Positions 24,927 to 35,035 of a stretch of DNA of 64,000 bases are shown here, one piece after another. Position numbers and translations under genes: made by a program. Below the pieces are notes generated by a model. It was not told the DNA's origin. It searched no databases and was given only the letters and a program-made list of their open reading frames with translations. Source of the stretch: Rhizobium redzepovicii (GTDB lineage: Bacteria; Pseudomonadota; Alphaproteobacteria; Rhizobiales; Rhizobiaceae); assembly GCF_019793435.1 (NCBI RefSeq), contig NZ_JAILYH010000022.1, positions 1 to 64,000 of the forward strand. Reading direction: 5' to 3'. The first letter of the stretch is position 1, and every line of letters begins with the position of its first letter.

Positions 24927-25985
24927 ATGGAATATCGTCTGCTCGGCCGTTCAGGCCTCAAAATTTCGACTTTGACCATGGGCACGATGACCTTCGGCGG
25001 CATCGGATGGGCCAAGATCGTCGGGGACCTCGGCGTCTCCGAGGCGCGGAAGATGATCGATATCTGCATCGATGCCGGCATCAACCTCATCGACACCGCC
25101 AATGCCTATTCCAACGGCGAATGCGAAAACATCATCGGCGACGTGCTCTCTGGCAAGCGGCCGCAAGGCGTGCTGGTTGCCACCAAGGCCCGTTTCGGCA
25201 TGGGTGACGGCCCGAACGACCAGGGACTGTCGCGCTACCACTTGATCCGGGAATGCGAAGCGAGCCTCAAACGCTTGAAGACCGATGTCATCGACCTGTA
25301 CCAGGTGCATGAATGGGACGGCCAGACGCCGCTCGAAGAGACGATGGAAGCCCTCGACACGCTGATCAAGCAGGGCAAGGTGCGTTACGTCGGCTGCTCG
25401 AACTATTCCGGCTGGCACATCATGAAGGCGCTCGGCATCGCCAACGAGCACCGCTACCAGCGCTTCGTCAGCCAGCAGATCCACTATACGCTGGAAGCCC
25501 GCGACGCCGAATACGAGCTGCTGCCGATTTCGATCGACCAGGGCCTCGGCGTGCTGGTCTGGAGCCCGCTTGCCGGCGGCCTGCTCTCCGGCAAACACCG
25601 CCGCAACCAGGCCGCTCCTGAAGGCACGCGCCAGTTTGCCGGCTGGACCGAACCGCCGATCCGAGATGAGAACCGCCTCTGGAACATCGTCGAGACCCTG
25701 GTCGCGATCGGGCAGGAGCGCGGCGTCTCGGCCGCACAAGTGGCGCTCGCCTGGCTGATCGGCCGCAAGGCGGTCACCTCGGTCATCATCGGCGGCCGCA
25801 CAGAAGCCCAGTTCCGAGACAACATCGCCGCCGCCGAGCTGAAGCTCACGAACGAGGAGCGCAAGCGCCTCGATGCCGTCAGCCTGCCGCCGGTGATCTA
25901 TCCCTACTGGCACCAGCTGAACACGGTGAGCGACAGGCTTGGTGAGGCCGATCTCGAGCTTTTCGGCCCGCATCTCCAGCAATAG
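24927..25985 (+). CDS. Aldo/keto reductase
   Basis: A 352-residue NADPH-dependent oxidoreductase with a TIM barrel. The catalytic residues can be read in IDTANAYSNG (Asp, Tyr), VATKARF (Lys) and YQVHEWDG (His). The cofactor-binding end includes VTSVIIGGRTEAQFRDNIAA. It is closest in pattern to the Tas/YajO-like AKR12-type group. GAAGGAGG lies upstream of the ATG. Monocistronic; physiological carbonyl substrate unknown. Confidence 0.92.
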   Translation: MEYRLLGRSGLKISTLTMGTMTFGGIGWAKIVGDLGVSEARKMIDICIDAGINLIDTANAYSNGECENIIGDVLSGKRPQGVLVATKARFGMGDGPNDQGLSRYHLIRECEASLKRLKTDVIDLYQVHEWDGQTPLEETMEALDTLIKQGKVRYVGCSNYSGWHIMKALGIANEHRYQRFVSQQIHYTLEARDAEYELLPISIDQGLGVLVWSPLAGGLLSGKHRRNQAAPEGTRQFAGWTEPPIRDENRLWNIVETLVAIGQERGVSAAQVALAWLIGRKAVTSVIIGGRTEAQFRDNIAAAELKLTNEERKRLDAVSLPPVIYPYWHQLNTVSDRLGEADLELFGPHLQQ

Positions 25986-26085
25986 GCGATGATGAACCCG
26001 CCATTGCACGGCGAAAGACAGGCGTCATAAAAGATGCACTTTCGCCGTGTTAGCGTAAGAGCCCGCTACTCCTGCGAGGTTCGGC

Positions 26086-27126
26086 ATGCTAAGGAATTAC
26101 AAGGTCCTGAAGGGTACGGCCAGCGCACTCGCCCTTGACGACGACAACGATCCGCACATCGAGATCCGCATCGAGGCGAACGGTATCAGCTACCGCATCG
26201 CGCTCAACGTCCGCTCGAAGGAATCGCCGCACGACCTGCTCTACGCCAACATCGTCGATTTCAAGCACCCGGCGCTGACGGAAGCGCTCGAAGAGCTGCC
26301 GATGGGCCTGACCGACATCCGCAAGGACCGTCCGGGCCCTGCGATCGATTATGTCCGCGGCGGGCTGATCGAACGCGAAGACATGAACGTCGCGCCCTTC
26401 CAGCTATCCGGCCCGAAGAACGACCTGCGTGATTTCATCGAGCCGATCGTCCAGGAAGGCATTGCCGATTCCGACGTGCATTTCTACGCCTTCGGCGAGG
26501 CCTGGGGGCCTGAAAATAACAAGCCAGACCAATATTTCGATTTCGAGCCGGGCAACGGCATCCACGACATCCACATGAACCAGGGCGATGGCGGCAGCTT
26601 CAAGGCCACCAACGGGCCGAACCAGGATGGTGCATTGCTCGTCCATTTCAACGACACCGACGAATGGGCAGCGATCTTTCTCTGCTTCCAGTCGCAGAAC
26701 TGGAACACCGATGCGGCAACGGGCCATCCCGTCTCCGACGGCCGCGGCGGCCAGGGTCGCGGCGAAGGCACCCGCCGGCCGCAACCGATCGTGGCCTCGT
26801 CGCTGCGCATCATCGCCGCGCTGATCAACCCGGTAAACGGCGCAGGCGGCACGGAAGCCGAAACGGTGACGCTGATCAACCGCTCCGACATGGCGGCATC
26901 GCTCGACGGCTGGAAGCTGGAGGACGAAAACGACAGGACCCAGACGCTGTCGGGAACGCTTGAGGCCGGCGAACTCCGCACCATAGCGCTCGATGCCGCA
27001 AGCGGCCCCCAGCTTGCCAACAGAGGCGGCGACATCATCCTGCGCAATGCCGACGGCGCCGTGGCCGACCGCGTCGGCTACGGCAAGAGCGAAACGGCGA
27101 ATGAAGGGTGGACGACGATTTTCTGA
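26086..27126 (+). CDS. DUF2278 (YukJ) protein with lamin-tail-like C-terminus
   Basis: A 346-residue protein. Residues 1-225 match the DUF2278/YukJ family (NYKVLKGTASALALDDD, ISYRIALNVRSKESPHDLLY, GIHDIHMNQGD, NDTDEWAAIFLCFQSQNW). Residues 240-346 look like a lamin-tail domain (LRIIAALINPVNGAGGTEAETVTLINR ... SLDGWKLEDENDR). A Gly/Arg-rich linker joins them. The family has no known function. The lamin-tail domain is often found on secreted nucleases, but there is no signal peptide here. Confidence 0.8.
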   Translation: MLRNYKVLKGTASALALDDDNDPHIEIRIEANGISYRIALNVRSKESPHDLLYANIVDFKHPALTEALEELPMGLTDIRKDRPGPAIDYVRGGLIEREDMNVAPFQLSGPKNDLRDFIEPIVQEGIADSDVHFYAFGEAWGPENNKPDQYFDFEPGNGIHDIHMNQGDGGSFKATNGPNQDGALLVHFNDTDEWAAIFLCFQSQNWNTDAATGHPVSDGRGGQGRGEGTRRPQPIVASSLRIIAALINPVNGAGGTEAETVTLINRSDMAASLDGWKLEDENDRTQTLSGTLEAGELRTIALDAASGPQLANRGGDIILRNADGAVADRVGYGKSETANEGWTTIF

Positions 27127-27165
27127 TTGGTGAACGTCCATTGCGAATACGAGAGCAAGCGGTTC

Positions 27166-27325
27166 TCTCCCTCTTCTCCCCTCGGGGAGAAGGTGGCCCG
27201 AAGCGTCGGATGAGGGGGCCGCACCGCACGCCTTTGCTTGCCTTCGCTTGCGCTCAGCGCATTCGCTCCTGACGTCGCGCCCCCTCATCTGCCTGCCGGC
27301 ATCTTCTCCCCGCTGGGAAGAAGGG
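27166..27325. repeat. Large palindromic intergenic repeat
   Basis: Two arms face each other: CTTCTCCCCTCGGGGAGAAG ... GATGAGGGGG on the left and CCCCCTCATC ... CTTCTCCCCGCTGGGAAGAAG on the right, around a GC-rich centre. This is a common type of rhizobial intergenic element. It lies between convergent genes. Confidence 0.75.
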
Positions 27326-27368
27326 ACTCGTGGCATCGTCGCACCCACACTCTCTCAATCGACAACAA

Positions 27369-28589
27369 TCAGCCGCCGATCTCGGCCGAGATCAGCGCGC
27401 CCAGGCGGCCGATGCCGTCCTCGATCACCTGCTCGTTGGCGCAGGAGAAGCTGACGCGGAAAGTGTTGGCGCCGGAACCGTCGGCGAAGAAGGCCTTGCC
27501 GGGTACGAAGGCCACCTTGGCGGTTTCGAGCGATTTCGCCAAGAGCTTGGCGCCGTCCATCCCCTCAGGCAGCGTGATCCAGATGAACATGCCGCCTTCC
27601 GGCTTCGTCCAGCTCGAGCCTTCGGGCATGTATTTTTCGAGCGCTGCCAGCATGCAGTCGCGGCGTTGGCTGTAGGCGGTTTTGATCTTGGCGACCTGCG
27701 CATCGAAGCCGCGCTCGGCGACATCTGATATCGCCATCTGGTTGATCGTCGAAGAATGCAGGTCGGCCGCCTGCTTCATCAGCACCAGCTTGCGGATAAC
27801 GGGCGCATTGGCGACGATGAAGCCGACGCGAAGGCCGGGCGCCAGCGTCTTCGAGAAGCTGCCGCAATAGATCGTGCGCGTATCGTTGATATGGCCCTTC
27901 TCGGCGATTTCGAGCGCCAGGATCGGCAGGATCGGATCGCCGTCGTAACGCAGCGACTGATAGGCCGCATCCTCGATGACGGCGATGTCGAGATCTTCCG
28001 CCAGCGCCAGGACCTTCTTGCGGCCATCAAGATCGACGGTTTCGCCGGTCGGATTGGAGAAGTCGGCGGAGAGATAGGCGAACTTCACTTTGCCGCCGGC
28101 AGCGGAAGCGGCCGCGCGGTAGGACTCGGGCGTCCGGTTGCCGTTCGGCGTCAGTTGGTCGTAGGCCGGTTCATAGGCGTTAAAGGCCTGCAGCGCGCCG
28201 AGATAGGTCGGCCATGTCACGAGCGCGGTGTCGTTCGGTGACAGGAAGAGCTTGCCGAGATAATCCAGGCCCTGCTGCGAACCGGAGACGATGAAGACAT
28301 TGTCGAGTTCGCAAGGAATGCCGAGAGCAGCCATCTGCCCGACCAGCCATTCGCGCAGCGGCTTGTAGCCTTCGCTGACCGAATATTGCAGCGCCGAATT
28401 GACGGCGGCGCCGTCGAAGATATCGGCATAGGCCTGCTTGAACTCCCGATCCGGAAAGAGCGCCGGATCCGGAATGCCGCCGGCAAAGGAGATGATGTCG
28501 GGCCGGTCGAGAAGCTTCAGGAGTTCACGGATTTCGGATGCGCGCATGCGCGACGAGCGCGACGCAAACATGGTGTCCCAGTTCAGCAT
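27369..28589 (-). CDS. PLP-dependent aminotransferase (MocR/LysN-like class I/II)
   Basis: A 406-residue fold-type I aminotransferase. It opens with RMRASEIRELLKLLDRPDIISFAGGIPDP, a pattern of the 2-aminoadipate/branched-chain aminotransferase subgroup. The PLP Lys lies in GSFSKTLAPGLRVGF; NPTG occurs in ADFSNPTGETV; the substrate-binding Arg is in NTFRVSFS. There is no HTH domain, so it is an enzyme rather than a MocR regulator. It is divergent from a branched-chain aminotransferase, and the two may act on related amino acids. Confidence 0.9.
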   Translation of the reverse strand: MLNWDTMFASRSSRMRASEIRELLKLLDRPDIISFAGGIPDPALFPDREFKQAYADIFDGAAVNSALQYSVSEGYKPLREWLVGQMAALGIPCELDNVFIVSGSQQGLDYLGKLFLSPNDTALVTWPTYLGALQAFNAYEPAYDQLTPNGNRTPESYRAAASAAGGKVKFAYLSADFSNPTGETVDLDGRKKVLALAEDLDIAVIEDAAYQSLRYDGDPILPILALEIAEKGHINDTRTIYCGSFSKTLAPGLRVGFIVANAPVIRKLVLMKQAADLHSSTINQMAISDVAERGFDAQVAKIKTAYSQRRDCMLAALEKYMPEGSSWTKPEGGMFIWITLPEGMDGAKLLAKSLETAKVAFVPGKAFFADGSGANTFRVSFSCANEQVIEDGIGRLGALISAEIGG

Positions 28590-28889
28590 GGGGTTTCCTC
28601 GTATTTTCTATACCGTCGACAAACCATGCGGTGGAAATTATGTCAATAATGCTGACCTATTTTCTTGTTATGGTGACAAGTTGGAAATCTTATATTCCAA
28701 AGCTTTGGTGCGAGATTGGCGAACGTCTTTGCGACGGCGCTCGATCCCGAATTTGCTGCTCGACGTCAGCCGCATCAAGTGATTATTCCTCTGGTCAAAG
28801 CCGAAACCGGCTGATTCAGACCTTTCCAAGACCAGCTCGGCGGCAGTAGTGTCGCCGCCACTATTCAATTTACTATCAAGGTGCCAGCA
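28590..28889. other. Divergent promoter region between two aminotransferases
   Basis: About 300 bp, AT-richer near 28600-28700. It must hold both promoters. I see no gene, clear palindrome or riboswitch in it. Confidence 0.5.
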
Positions 28890-29990
28890 ATGACCGTGAC
28901 GTCGGCCTCTCCTGAAATCAAAATCGAACTCCACAAGTCTCCCGTCCCGGAAGCCGATCGCATCCAGGCACTGGAGACGCCCGGCTTCGGCAAGCTCTTC
29001 ACGGATCACATGGTCCTGGCACGATGGACTGCCGACAAGGGCTGGCACGATGCAAAGGTTACGCCGAGGCGGCCCCTGGAACTCGATCCTGCGAGCGCCG
29101 TGCTGCACTACGCTCAGGAGATCTTCGAGGGCATGAAAGCCTACAAGGCGGATGATGGCCGGATTCTGCTCTTTCGGCCTGAGGAGAACGCACGCCGCTT
29201 CGCGCAATCGGCAACGCGCATGGCGATGCCTCCCGTGCCCGAAGAACTCTTCCTGAAGGCGGTCGAAGAACTGGTCCGCGTCGACAAGGCCTGGATACCC
29301 TCCGGCGACGCCAGCCTCTATCTTCGCCCCTTCATGTTCGCCAACGAGGCGTTTCTCGGCGTTCGTCCGGCGCAGGAATACGTCTTCTGCATCATCGCCT
29401 CTCCGGTCGGCGCCTACTTCAAGGGTGGCGCGAAGGCCGTCTCCCTCTGGGTCGAGACCGAATACACCCGTGCGGCCGCCGGCGGCACGGGTGCCGCAAA
29501 ATGCGGCGGAAACTACGCAGCCAGCCTCGTGGCGCAAGCCGAGGCGACGAAGAAGGGTTGCGATCAGGTCGTCTTCCTTGATGCCGCAGAGCATCGCTGG
29601 GTCGAAGAACTCGGCGGCATGAACGTCTTCTTCGTGATGAACGATGGATCGGTGGTGACCCCGCCCCTTGGCGGCACGATCCTGCCGGGCATCACCCGGG
29701 GGTCGGTGATCGTGCTCGCCGAAGAAAGGGGCTTGCGCGTCGAGCAGCGCCCCTACTCGTTCGCGGAATGGCAAGACGACGCTGCCAGCGGCAAGCTCGT
29801 CGAAGCGTTCGCTTGCGGCACTGCCGCAGTCCTGGCGGGCATCGGCCTGGTTCGACATGCCGGCGGCGAGTTTCTGGTCGGAGACGGACAGACCGGCAAG
29901 TTGACCAGCGAACTGCGCCAGCAGCTCGTCAGTCTGCAGAAGGGCGTAACGAACGATGAGCACGGCTGGACGCGCCTCATCCCGACCTGA
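28890..29990 (+). CDS. ilvE: Branched-chain amino acid aminotransferase
   Basis: A 366-residue fold-type IV PLP enzyme that interconverts Val, Leu and Ile with their 2-oxo acids. The eukaryotic/BCAT2-like form is recognised by LHYAQEIFEGMKAYKADDGRILLFRPEENARR, YLRPFMFA, AAAGGTGAAKCGGNYAASL (PLP Lys in AAKCGGNYA), EELGGMNVFF and GTILPGITRGSV. ATG 28890 follows AGGTG. Convergence of function with the divergent class I aminotransferase suggests a shared amino acid pathway, though a true biosynthetic ilvE may exist elsewhere. Confidence 0.92.
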   Translation: MTVTSASPEIKIELHKSPVPEADRIQALETPGFGKLFTDHMVLARWTADKGWHDAKVTPRRPLELDPASAVLHYAQEIFEGMKAYKADDGRILLFRPEENARRFAQSATRMAMPPVPEELFLKAVEELVRVDKAWIPSGDASLYLRPFMFANEAFLGVRPAQEYVFCIIASPVGAYFKGGAKAVSLWVETEYTRAAAGGTGAAKCGGNYAASLVAQAEATKKGCDQVVFLDAAEHRWVEELGGMNVFFVMNDGSVVTPPLGGTILPGITRGSVIVLAEERGLRVEQRPYSFAEWQDDAASGKLVEAFACGTAAVLAGIGLVRHAGGEFLVGDGQTGKLTSELRQQLVSLQKGVTNDEHGWTRLIPT

Positions 29991-30070
29991 ACGTCGGACA
30001 TTCCACGCGAACGGCGGCGTCAACACCGACAGGGTGCCGCTCACCGTCGCCCGCAAAGCCGTCGGGTTAG

Positions 30071-30298
30071 AGATATATTCCGCCCTCGCCGGAGCGAGCA
30101 TATACCGCGAAATGCATGGTGGCGCCCCTCGACACGAGGCTTGCCCACCATGCCGCGGAGATATCGGCAGCGCTCAACCTTACCACCGCTGATGCCATCA
30201 CCAGCGCGACGGCCGAGCACCAAGATGCGGATATTCTGACCTGCGACGCCGATTTCAAGGATTTCGAGCGGGTCGTGCATATCGATAAAAAAGACTGA
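30071..30298 (+). pseudogene. VapC-type PIN toxin, C-terminal remnant
   Basis: The frame reads VAPLDTRLAHHAAEISAALNL, TTADAITSATAEHQDADILT and CDADFKDFERV, the last third of a PIN-domain RNase toxin with the acidic residues of TADAI and CDADF. The N-terminal half with the first catalytic Asp is missing and a stop lies just upstream in frame, so it is a dead fragment next to an intact ParDE pair. Confidence 0.65.
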
Positions 30299-30414
30299 CC
30301 TTGATGTGACCCAAGTGTTCGACGGCGGCGCATAACGCTTCTATCATAAAGTGGGAAATGGTAATCTGGCATCGGAGACGCCGAAACCGGCATGGACGGA
30401 CGGCACTGAATTCA

Positions 30415-30663
30415 ATGGCGAAAATGACGATCTCTCTTCCGGATGATCTGGCGGGCTATGTCGCACGCCGTGTTGCAAGCGGTGGATATAGCAGTGCCGG
30501 CGCCTATCTGGCGGAACTCGTCCTGAAGGATCAGAACCACCGCAAGCTCGATGACGAAGAAGTGCGCGAGATCCTGAGGCTGGCTGAGGAGAGCGGCATC
30601 AGCGACCGACGTATTGCCGACATTCTGATGGAAACCAAGGCGAAGCTGCGTGACCACCTATAG
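30415..30663 (+). CDS. ParD-like antitoxin
   Basis: An 82-residue ribbon-helix-helix antitoxin. The N-terminal strand and helices are MTISLPDDLAGYVARRVASGGYSSAGAYLAELV, followed by an acidic helical toxin-binding tail (KLDDEEVREILRLAEESGIS). It neutralises the toxin encoded by the overlapping next gene and probably represses the operon. The start could be ATG 30415 or ATG 30424, which gives MTISLP directly; neither has a strong ribosome site. Confidence 0.85.
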   Translation: MAKMTISLPDDLAGYVARRVASGGYSSAGAYLAELVLKDQNHRKLDDEEVREILRLAEESGISDRRIADILMETKAKLRDHL

Positions 30664-30982
30664 GCTGACACGAACCGCAGACGCCGTTTTGTCGGGCATC
30701 GACGAATATGCCAGCCTGCATTTCGGCGAGGCGCAGGCGGATGCCTATCTTCTCGATTGGGATAGGATTTTCGTACTGCTTTCGCGCGTGCCCTCCATGG
30801 GAGACGAGTGCGACGAACTCGGCTCCGGCCTCCGCCGCCTCCTCCACATGCGCCACGTCGCCTTCTACCGCGAAATACCGGACGGCATCCTCGTCATCGA
30901 CATTATCGGCGCCGACCGGCTTCCCGAAAGACATCTTCAATCAAGACGACGCTCCCCAACGGCCGACCCGCATGTCTCGTGA
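30650..30982 (+). CDS. ParE/RelE-family toxin
   Basis: A 110-residue toxin of the ParE/RelE fold: YRLTRTADAVLSGIDEYASLHFGEAQADAYL, then LRRLLHMRHVAFYREIPDGILVIDIIGADRLPERHL. GTG start at 30650, overlapping the antitoxin by 14 bp, the usual coupling of such pairs. ParE types poison DNA gyrase, RelE types cleave mRNA; sequence favours ParE. The reading frame goes on about a dozen residues past the family end (PERHL) and overlaps the next gene by 11 bp. Confidence 0.82.
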   Translation: MTTYRLTRTADAVLSGIDEYASLHFGEAQADAYLLDWDRIFVLLSRVPSMGDECDELGSGLRRLLHMRHVAFYREIPDGILVIDIIGADRLPERHLQSRRRSPTADPHVS

Positions 30983-31559
30983 CAGCACCTCCGCCTTTTA
31001 TGAAGAAAACGCCAAGACATACGCCAACCGGGCGCGCAGCTTGCCGAAGCGGCAGCTCGACGTCTTTCTCGCCGGTATCGCACCGGGTGGCGCAATCCTC
31101 GAACTCGGCTGCGGCGGCGGCCAGGACAGCGCCTACATGCTGTCGCAGGGTTTCCAAGTGACGGCGACCGATGGCTCGGCCGAGCTTGCCAGACAGGCGG
31201 AAGCGCTGATCGGCAGGCCGGTCAAGGTCATGCTGTTTCAGGAACTCGACGCCGACAGCGCCTTCGACGGCGTCTGGGCGCATGCGAGCCTTCTTCATGT
31301 CCCCAGGGCTGAACTGCCAGATGTCTTCACCCGCATCCGCCGCGCGCTCAGAACCGGCGGCCTTCTTCACGCCAGCTTCAAGGCGGGAGAAGCGGAAGGC
31401 CATGACGGCTTCGGGCGCTACTACAACTACCCCTCACGCGAATGGCTGTCGGCGCTTTTGACCAAAGGCGGCTGGCGCAACCTCGCCATCAAGGAAAGCG
31501 ACGGCGGCGGCTATGACGGCAAACCGACCCGCTGGCTCGCCGTGAGCGCAGAACGATAG
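30972..31559 (+). CDS. SAM-dependent class I methyltransferase
   Basis: A 195-residue methyltransferase. Motif I is ILELGCGGGQDSAYML, followed by VTATDGSAEL (motif II acidic residue) and FDGVWAHASLLHVPRAELPDVFTRI (motif IV-like), as in Tam/UbiE-like small-molecule methyltransferases. Substrate unknown; similar genes are often annotated as tellurite-resistance type. The start ATG 30972 lies inside the end of the toxin frame, but there is no strong ribosome site, so it may be read through from the toxin-antitoxin operon. Confidence 0.85.
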   Translation: MSRDSTSAFYEENAKTYANRARSLPKRQLDVFLAGIAPGGAILELGCGGGQDSAYMLSQGFQVTATDGSAELARQAEALIGRPVKVMLFQELDADSAFDGVWAHASLLHVPRAELPDVFTRIRRALRTGGLLHASFKAGEAEGHDGFGRYYNYPSREWLSALLTKGGWRNLAIKESDGGGYDGKPTRWLAVSAER

Positions 31560-31632
31560 AGGCCAAAGTTTCGCCTCGGCCTTAAGCTGCAGCGGAATTA
31601 CCTTTCGAAACAATGTCAGCGTGTCCTGGCCG

Positions 31633-32157
31633 TCAGTTGGCAACAGGCTCCCCGCGATGGGTTTGAGCGGTCATGGGCTGCCGCGCCGCGAGCAAATAGA
31701 ACGCAACCATATGGGTGATCATCAGCAATGGAACATAGACGATCACGACCACATAGGCTGCGCCTAGTTGCCCAGCCAAGGCAGGCAGGCCGGACTGGGC
31801 GCCGTGATAATAGTTGATGACCAGATCACCGGCGCCTACGAGATTGAAGGCTACGACGAATAGCCAGAACAGTGGGCGGATGCGGAACGAAATCAGCGCC
31901 AGCATGGCCAGCAGCCCGGCAGCAAGATCGCCATAGGCGGCCGTGACGGCAAAGCCGGACGGCAGATCGGGACCGACGACGCCGGGAAGGATGAAGACGA
32001 GGCCGAAAAAGCGGAAGCTATGGAGCGTTGCGACGGCCCGCTGCGCCCCGGCGCGGTCCATCGACTTGAGCCGGGGCAGGCCATAGACGCCGATGCAAAG
32101 CAGCCAGGCGACGTAGCCGAGCAGCAGGTGAAGCTGGAAGATGGCGGCGGGGGACAT
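31633..32157 (-). CDS. Hypothetical membrane protein, about 5 helices
   Basis: A 174-residue integral membrane protein with helices around residues 5-25, 42-62, 68-90, 96-115 and 135-160. It opens MSPAAIFQLHLLLGYVAWLLC, with conserved-looking GLPRL and INYYHGAQSG loops. Family not recognised. GGAGGC upstream of ATG 32157 supports the start. It is divergent from a LysR regulator 84 bp away, so it is the likely target of that regulator. Confidence 0.75.
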   Translation of the reverse strand: MSPAAIFQLHLLLGYVAWLLCIGVYGLPRLKSMDRAGAQRAVATLHSFRFFGLVFILPGVVGPDLPSGFAVTAAYGDLAAGLLAMLALISFRIRPLFWLFVVAFNLVGAGDLVINYYHGAQSGLPALAGQLGAAYVVVIVYVPLLMITHMVAFYLLAARQPMTAQTHRGEPVAN

Positions 32158-32241
32158 TTTGCCTCCTGTTGGGCTGCGGGTTTCCAGCGCAATATACGGC
32201 CGCTTATACCGAGCGACTATTCGGGATAATATGGACAGGGC

Positions 32242-33189
32242 ATGAAGCAGAACTTCACAGTCAGGCAGGGCGCGCTCGACGGGGTGGAGGCGTTCCTCAG
32301 CGTTGCGCAGCACCGCAGCTTTCGCCGGGCAGCGGCGGAACTCGGCGTCACTCCCTCCGCGATCAGCCAGGCCGTGCGCACGCTGGAGGCGCGGATCGGC
32401 GCAGCCCTGTTCATCCGAACGACGCGTAGCGTAGGGCTGACGGAAGCCGGCGAGCGTTTCTTTTCGCGTGCAAAAACAGCCTTCGAAGAGCTCGTCGCCG
32501 CAAGCGCTGACGCGCATGAGCTTGGACAGCGACCGGCCGGACGGCTGCGCCTCTCGGTGCCGCGCGCCGTTGTCCCGGTCTTGATCGAGCCGCTGATTGC
32601 GTCCTTTTCCCAAGCTTATCCCGAGATCGAGGTGGAAATCGCCGTCAGCGAGAAGCTGATCGACCTCGCGATCGAAGGCTTTGATGCAGGGATGAGGATG
32701 GGCCAGTTCATCGATGCCGACATGATCGCGGTTCGGCTGACGCCGCCATTTCGGTTCATCATCGTCGGGAGCCCGATCTATTTCTACAACCGGGATCTGC
32801 CAGCGTGCCCGGACGACCTGCGTCACCATGCATGCCTCAGAATACGCCGCTCCAATGGTGCGCTCGCGCGGTGGTCGCTCGACGACAATGGCCGAGTCAT
32901 CGAGATCGCCGTCGCGGGGCCGCTTATCACTCACGACTTCCCGACAATGCTCGGCGCAGCCATCGAGGGGATGGGCCTGGCCCAGGTGCCGGAGCCGATC
33001 GCCGTCGAAGAGATCAGAACGGGAAAGCTCATCGAGGTGCTTGCATCATTCGCGCCGAAGACGCCCGGCGTATTTCTCTATTATCCCGGCCATCGGCAAA
33101 TGACACCGAAACTACGCGCCTTCGTCGATCACATGAAGAACCATCCGGATGCGGCTGCCAAGACTCGCATTCGGAACAACGGCGAGTAG
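32242..33189 (+). CDS. LysR family transcriptional regulator
   Basis: A 315-residue LTTR. The N-terminal winged helix reads GVEAFLSVAQHRSFRRAAAELGVTPSAISQAVRTLEARIGAALFIRTTRSVGLTEAG (about 14-70), followed by a two-lobed effector domain (about 90-295). Such regulators normally control a divergent neighbour, here the five-helix membrane protein. Effector not predictable. Confidence 0.92.
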   Translation: MKQNFTVRQGALDGVEAFLSVAQHRSFRRAAAELGVTPSAISQAVRTLEARIGAALFIRTTRSVGLTEAGERFFSRAKTAFEELVAASADAHELGQRPAGRLRLSVPRAVVPVLIEPLIASFSQAYPEIEVEIAVSEKLIDLAIEGFDAGMRMGQFIDADMIAVRLTPPFRFIIVGSPIYFYNRDLPACPDDLRHHACLRIRRSNGALARWSLDDNGRVIEIAVAGPLITHDFPTMLGAAIEGMGLAQVPEPIAVEEIRTGKLIEVLASFAPKTPGVFLYYPGHRQMTPKLRAFVDHMKNHPDAAAKTRIRNNGE

Positions 33190-33239
33190 ATCCTACCTAG
33201 GCACCATGTAGCCTTTTGGGAGATGACATGCCTAAAACC

Positions 33240-33288
33240 AAAAAACCGAGCGCGCCGCACGAACCAATGCTCGTGCGGCGCGCTCGGT
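33240..33288 (-). terminator. Intrinsic terminator of ilvC
   Basis: A perfect 18-bp stem (ACCGAGCGCGCCGCACGA and complement) with an eight-base loop ends in a T run on the minus strand, 8 bp after the ilvC stop. Confidence 0.9.
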
Positions 33289-33295
33289 AAAACGC

Positions 33296-34351
<1,056 letters not shown>

Positions 34352-34365
34352 TCATTAAAGCGAAA

Positions 34366-35031
34366 TCAGCCGAGAACCGGCATCTCCGCCAGAACCTTGT
34401 CCGTGCCATAAAGCCGGAGGAAGGCGGTCACCGCCCTCTCCGCCTGGCGCGCGGTATCCTTGAGGCCCGGTTCGCCGAGCAGCATGCGCACATGCAGGTC
34501 GGAAACAACAAGGCCGTAAAGCGTGTGATAAGCCTCATCGGCATCGGAAAAACGCAAGAGCCCTGCCCTCTTTCCCGCATCGATCAGCGCCATGGCGCGG
34601 CGGTCGATCTGCCGGCGGCCGCGCTCAAGCAGCAGCTTGCCGAGCTTCGAGCCGTCGCGGTTCGACTGGCCGATGGCGAGCCGGTTCAGCGCCAGCGAGA
34701 CATCACCGGCCAGCACCTCCAGCAGGTCACGCGCGAAAATGACGACATGGTCATGAAGGCTCGCCGCCGTCAACCGCTCACCATTGCGCTCGAAGGTGCG
34801 CACCTTGCTCGCTTGATAGGCAATCATCGCCGACAGCAGACCATCGCGGTCGCCGAACCACTTGTAGAGGCTTTCCTTGGAGCAATTGGCGGCGCGCGCA
34901 ACCCCCGAGGTCGTCAGCGCCTTCTCGCCGCCATCGACGAGCAACCGCAGCGCCTGCTCCAGAACGGCGTTCTGGCGCGGCGAAAACTCGCTCGGCTCTG
35001 CAGTATCGACGGACACGGTCACGGCTCCCAT
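34366..35031 (-). CDS. TetR family transcriptional regulator
   Basis: A 221-residue TetR-type repressor. The HTH region reads NAVLEQALRLLVDGGEKALTTSGVARAANCSKESLYKWFGDRDGLLSAMI (about 20-70), followed by an all-helical ligand domain. A 14-bp perfect palindrome begins 5 bp upstream of its ATG, so autoregulation is likely, and ilvC 50 bp downstream may be read from the same promoter. Ligand unknown. Confidence 0.9.
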   Translation of the reverse strand: MGAVTVSVDTAEPSEFSPRQNAVLEQALRLLVDGGEKALTTSGVARAANCSKESLYKWFGDRDGLLSAMIAYQASKVRTFERNGERLTAASLHDHVVIFARDLLEVLAGDVSLALNRLAIGQSNRDGSKLGKLLLERGRRQIDRRAMALIDAGKRAGLLRFSDADEAYHTLYGLVVSDLHVRMLLGEPGLKDTARQAERAVTAFLRLYGTDKVLAEMPVLG

Positions 35032-35035
35032 ATAC

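Noticed and set aside
28668-30101. 477-codon minus-strand ORF
   Set aside because: Antisense to the branched-chain aminotransferase; high-GC codon bias creates long opposite frames.
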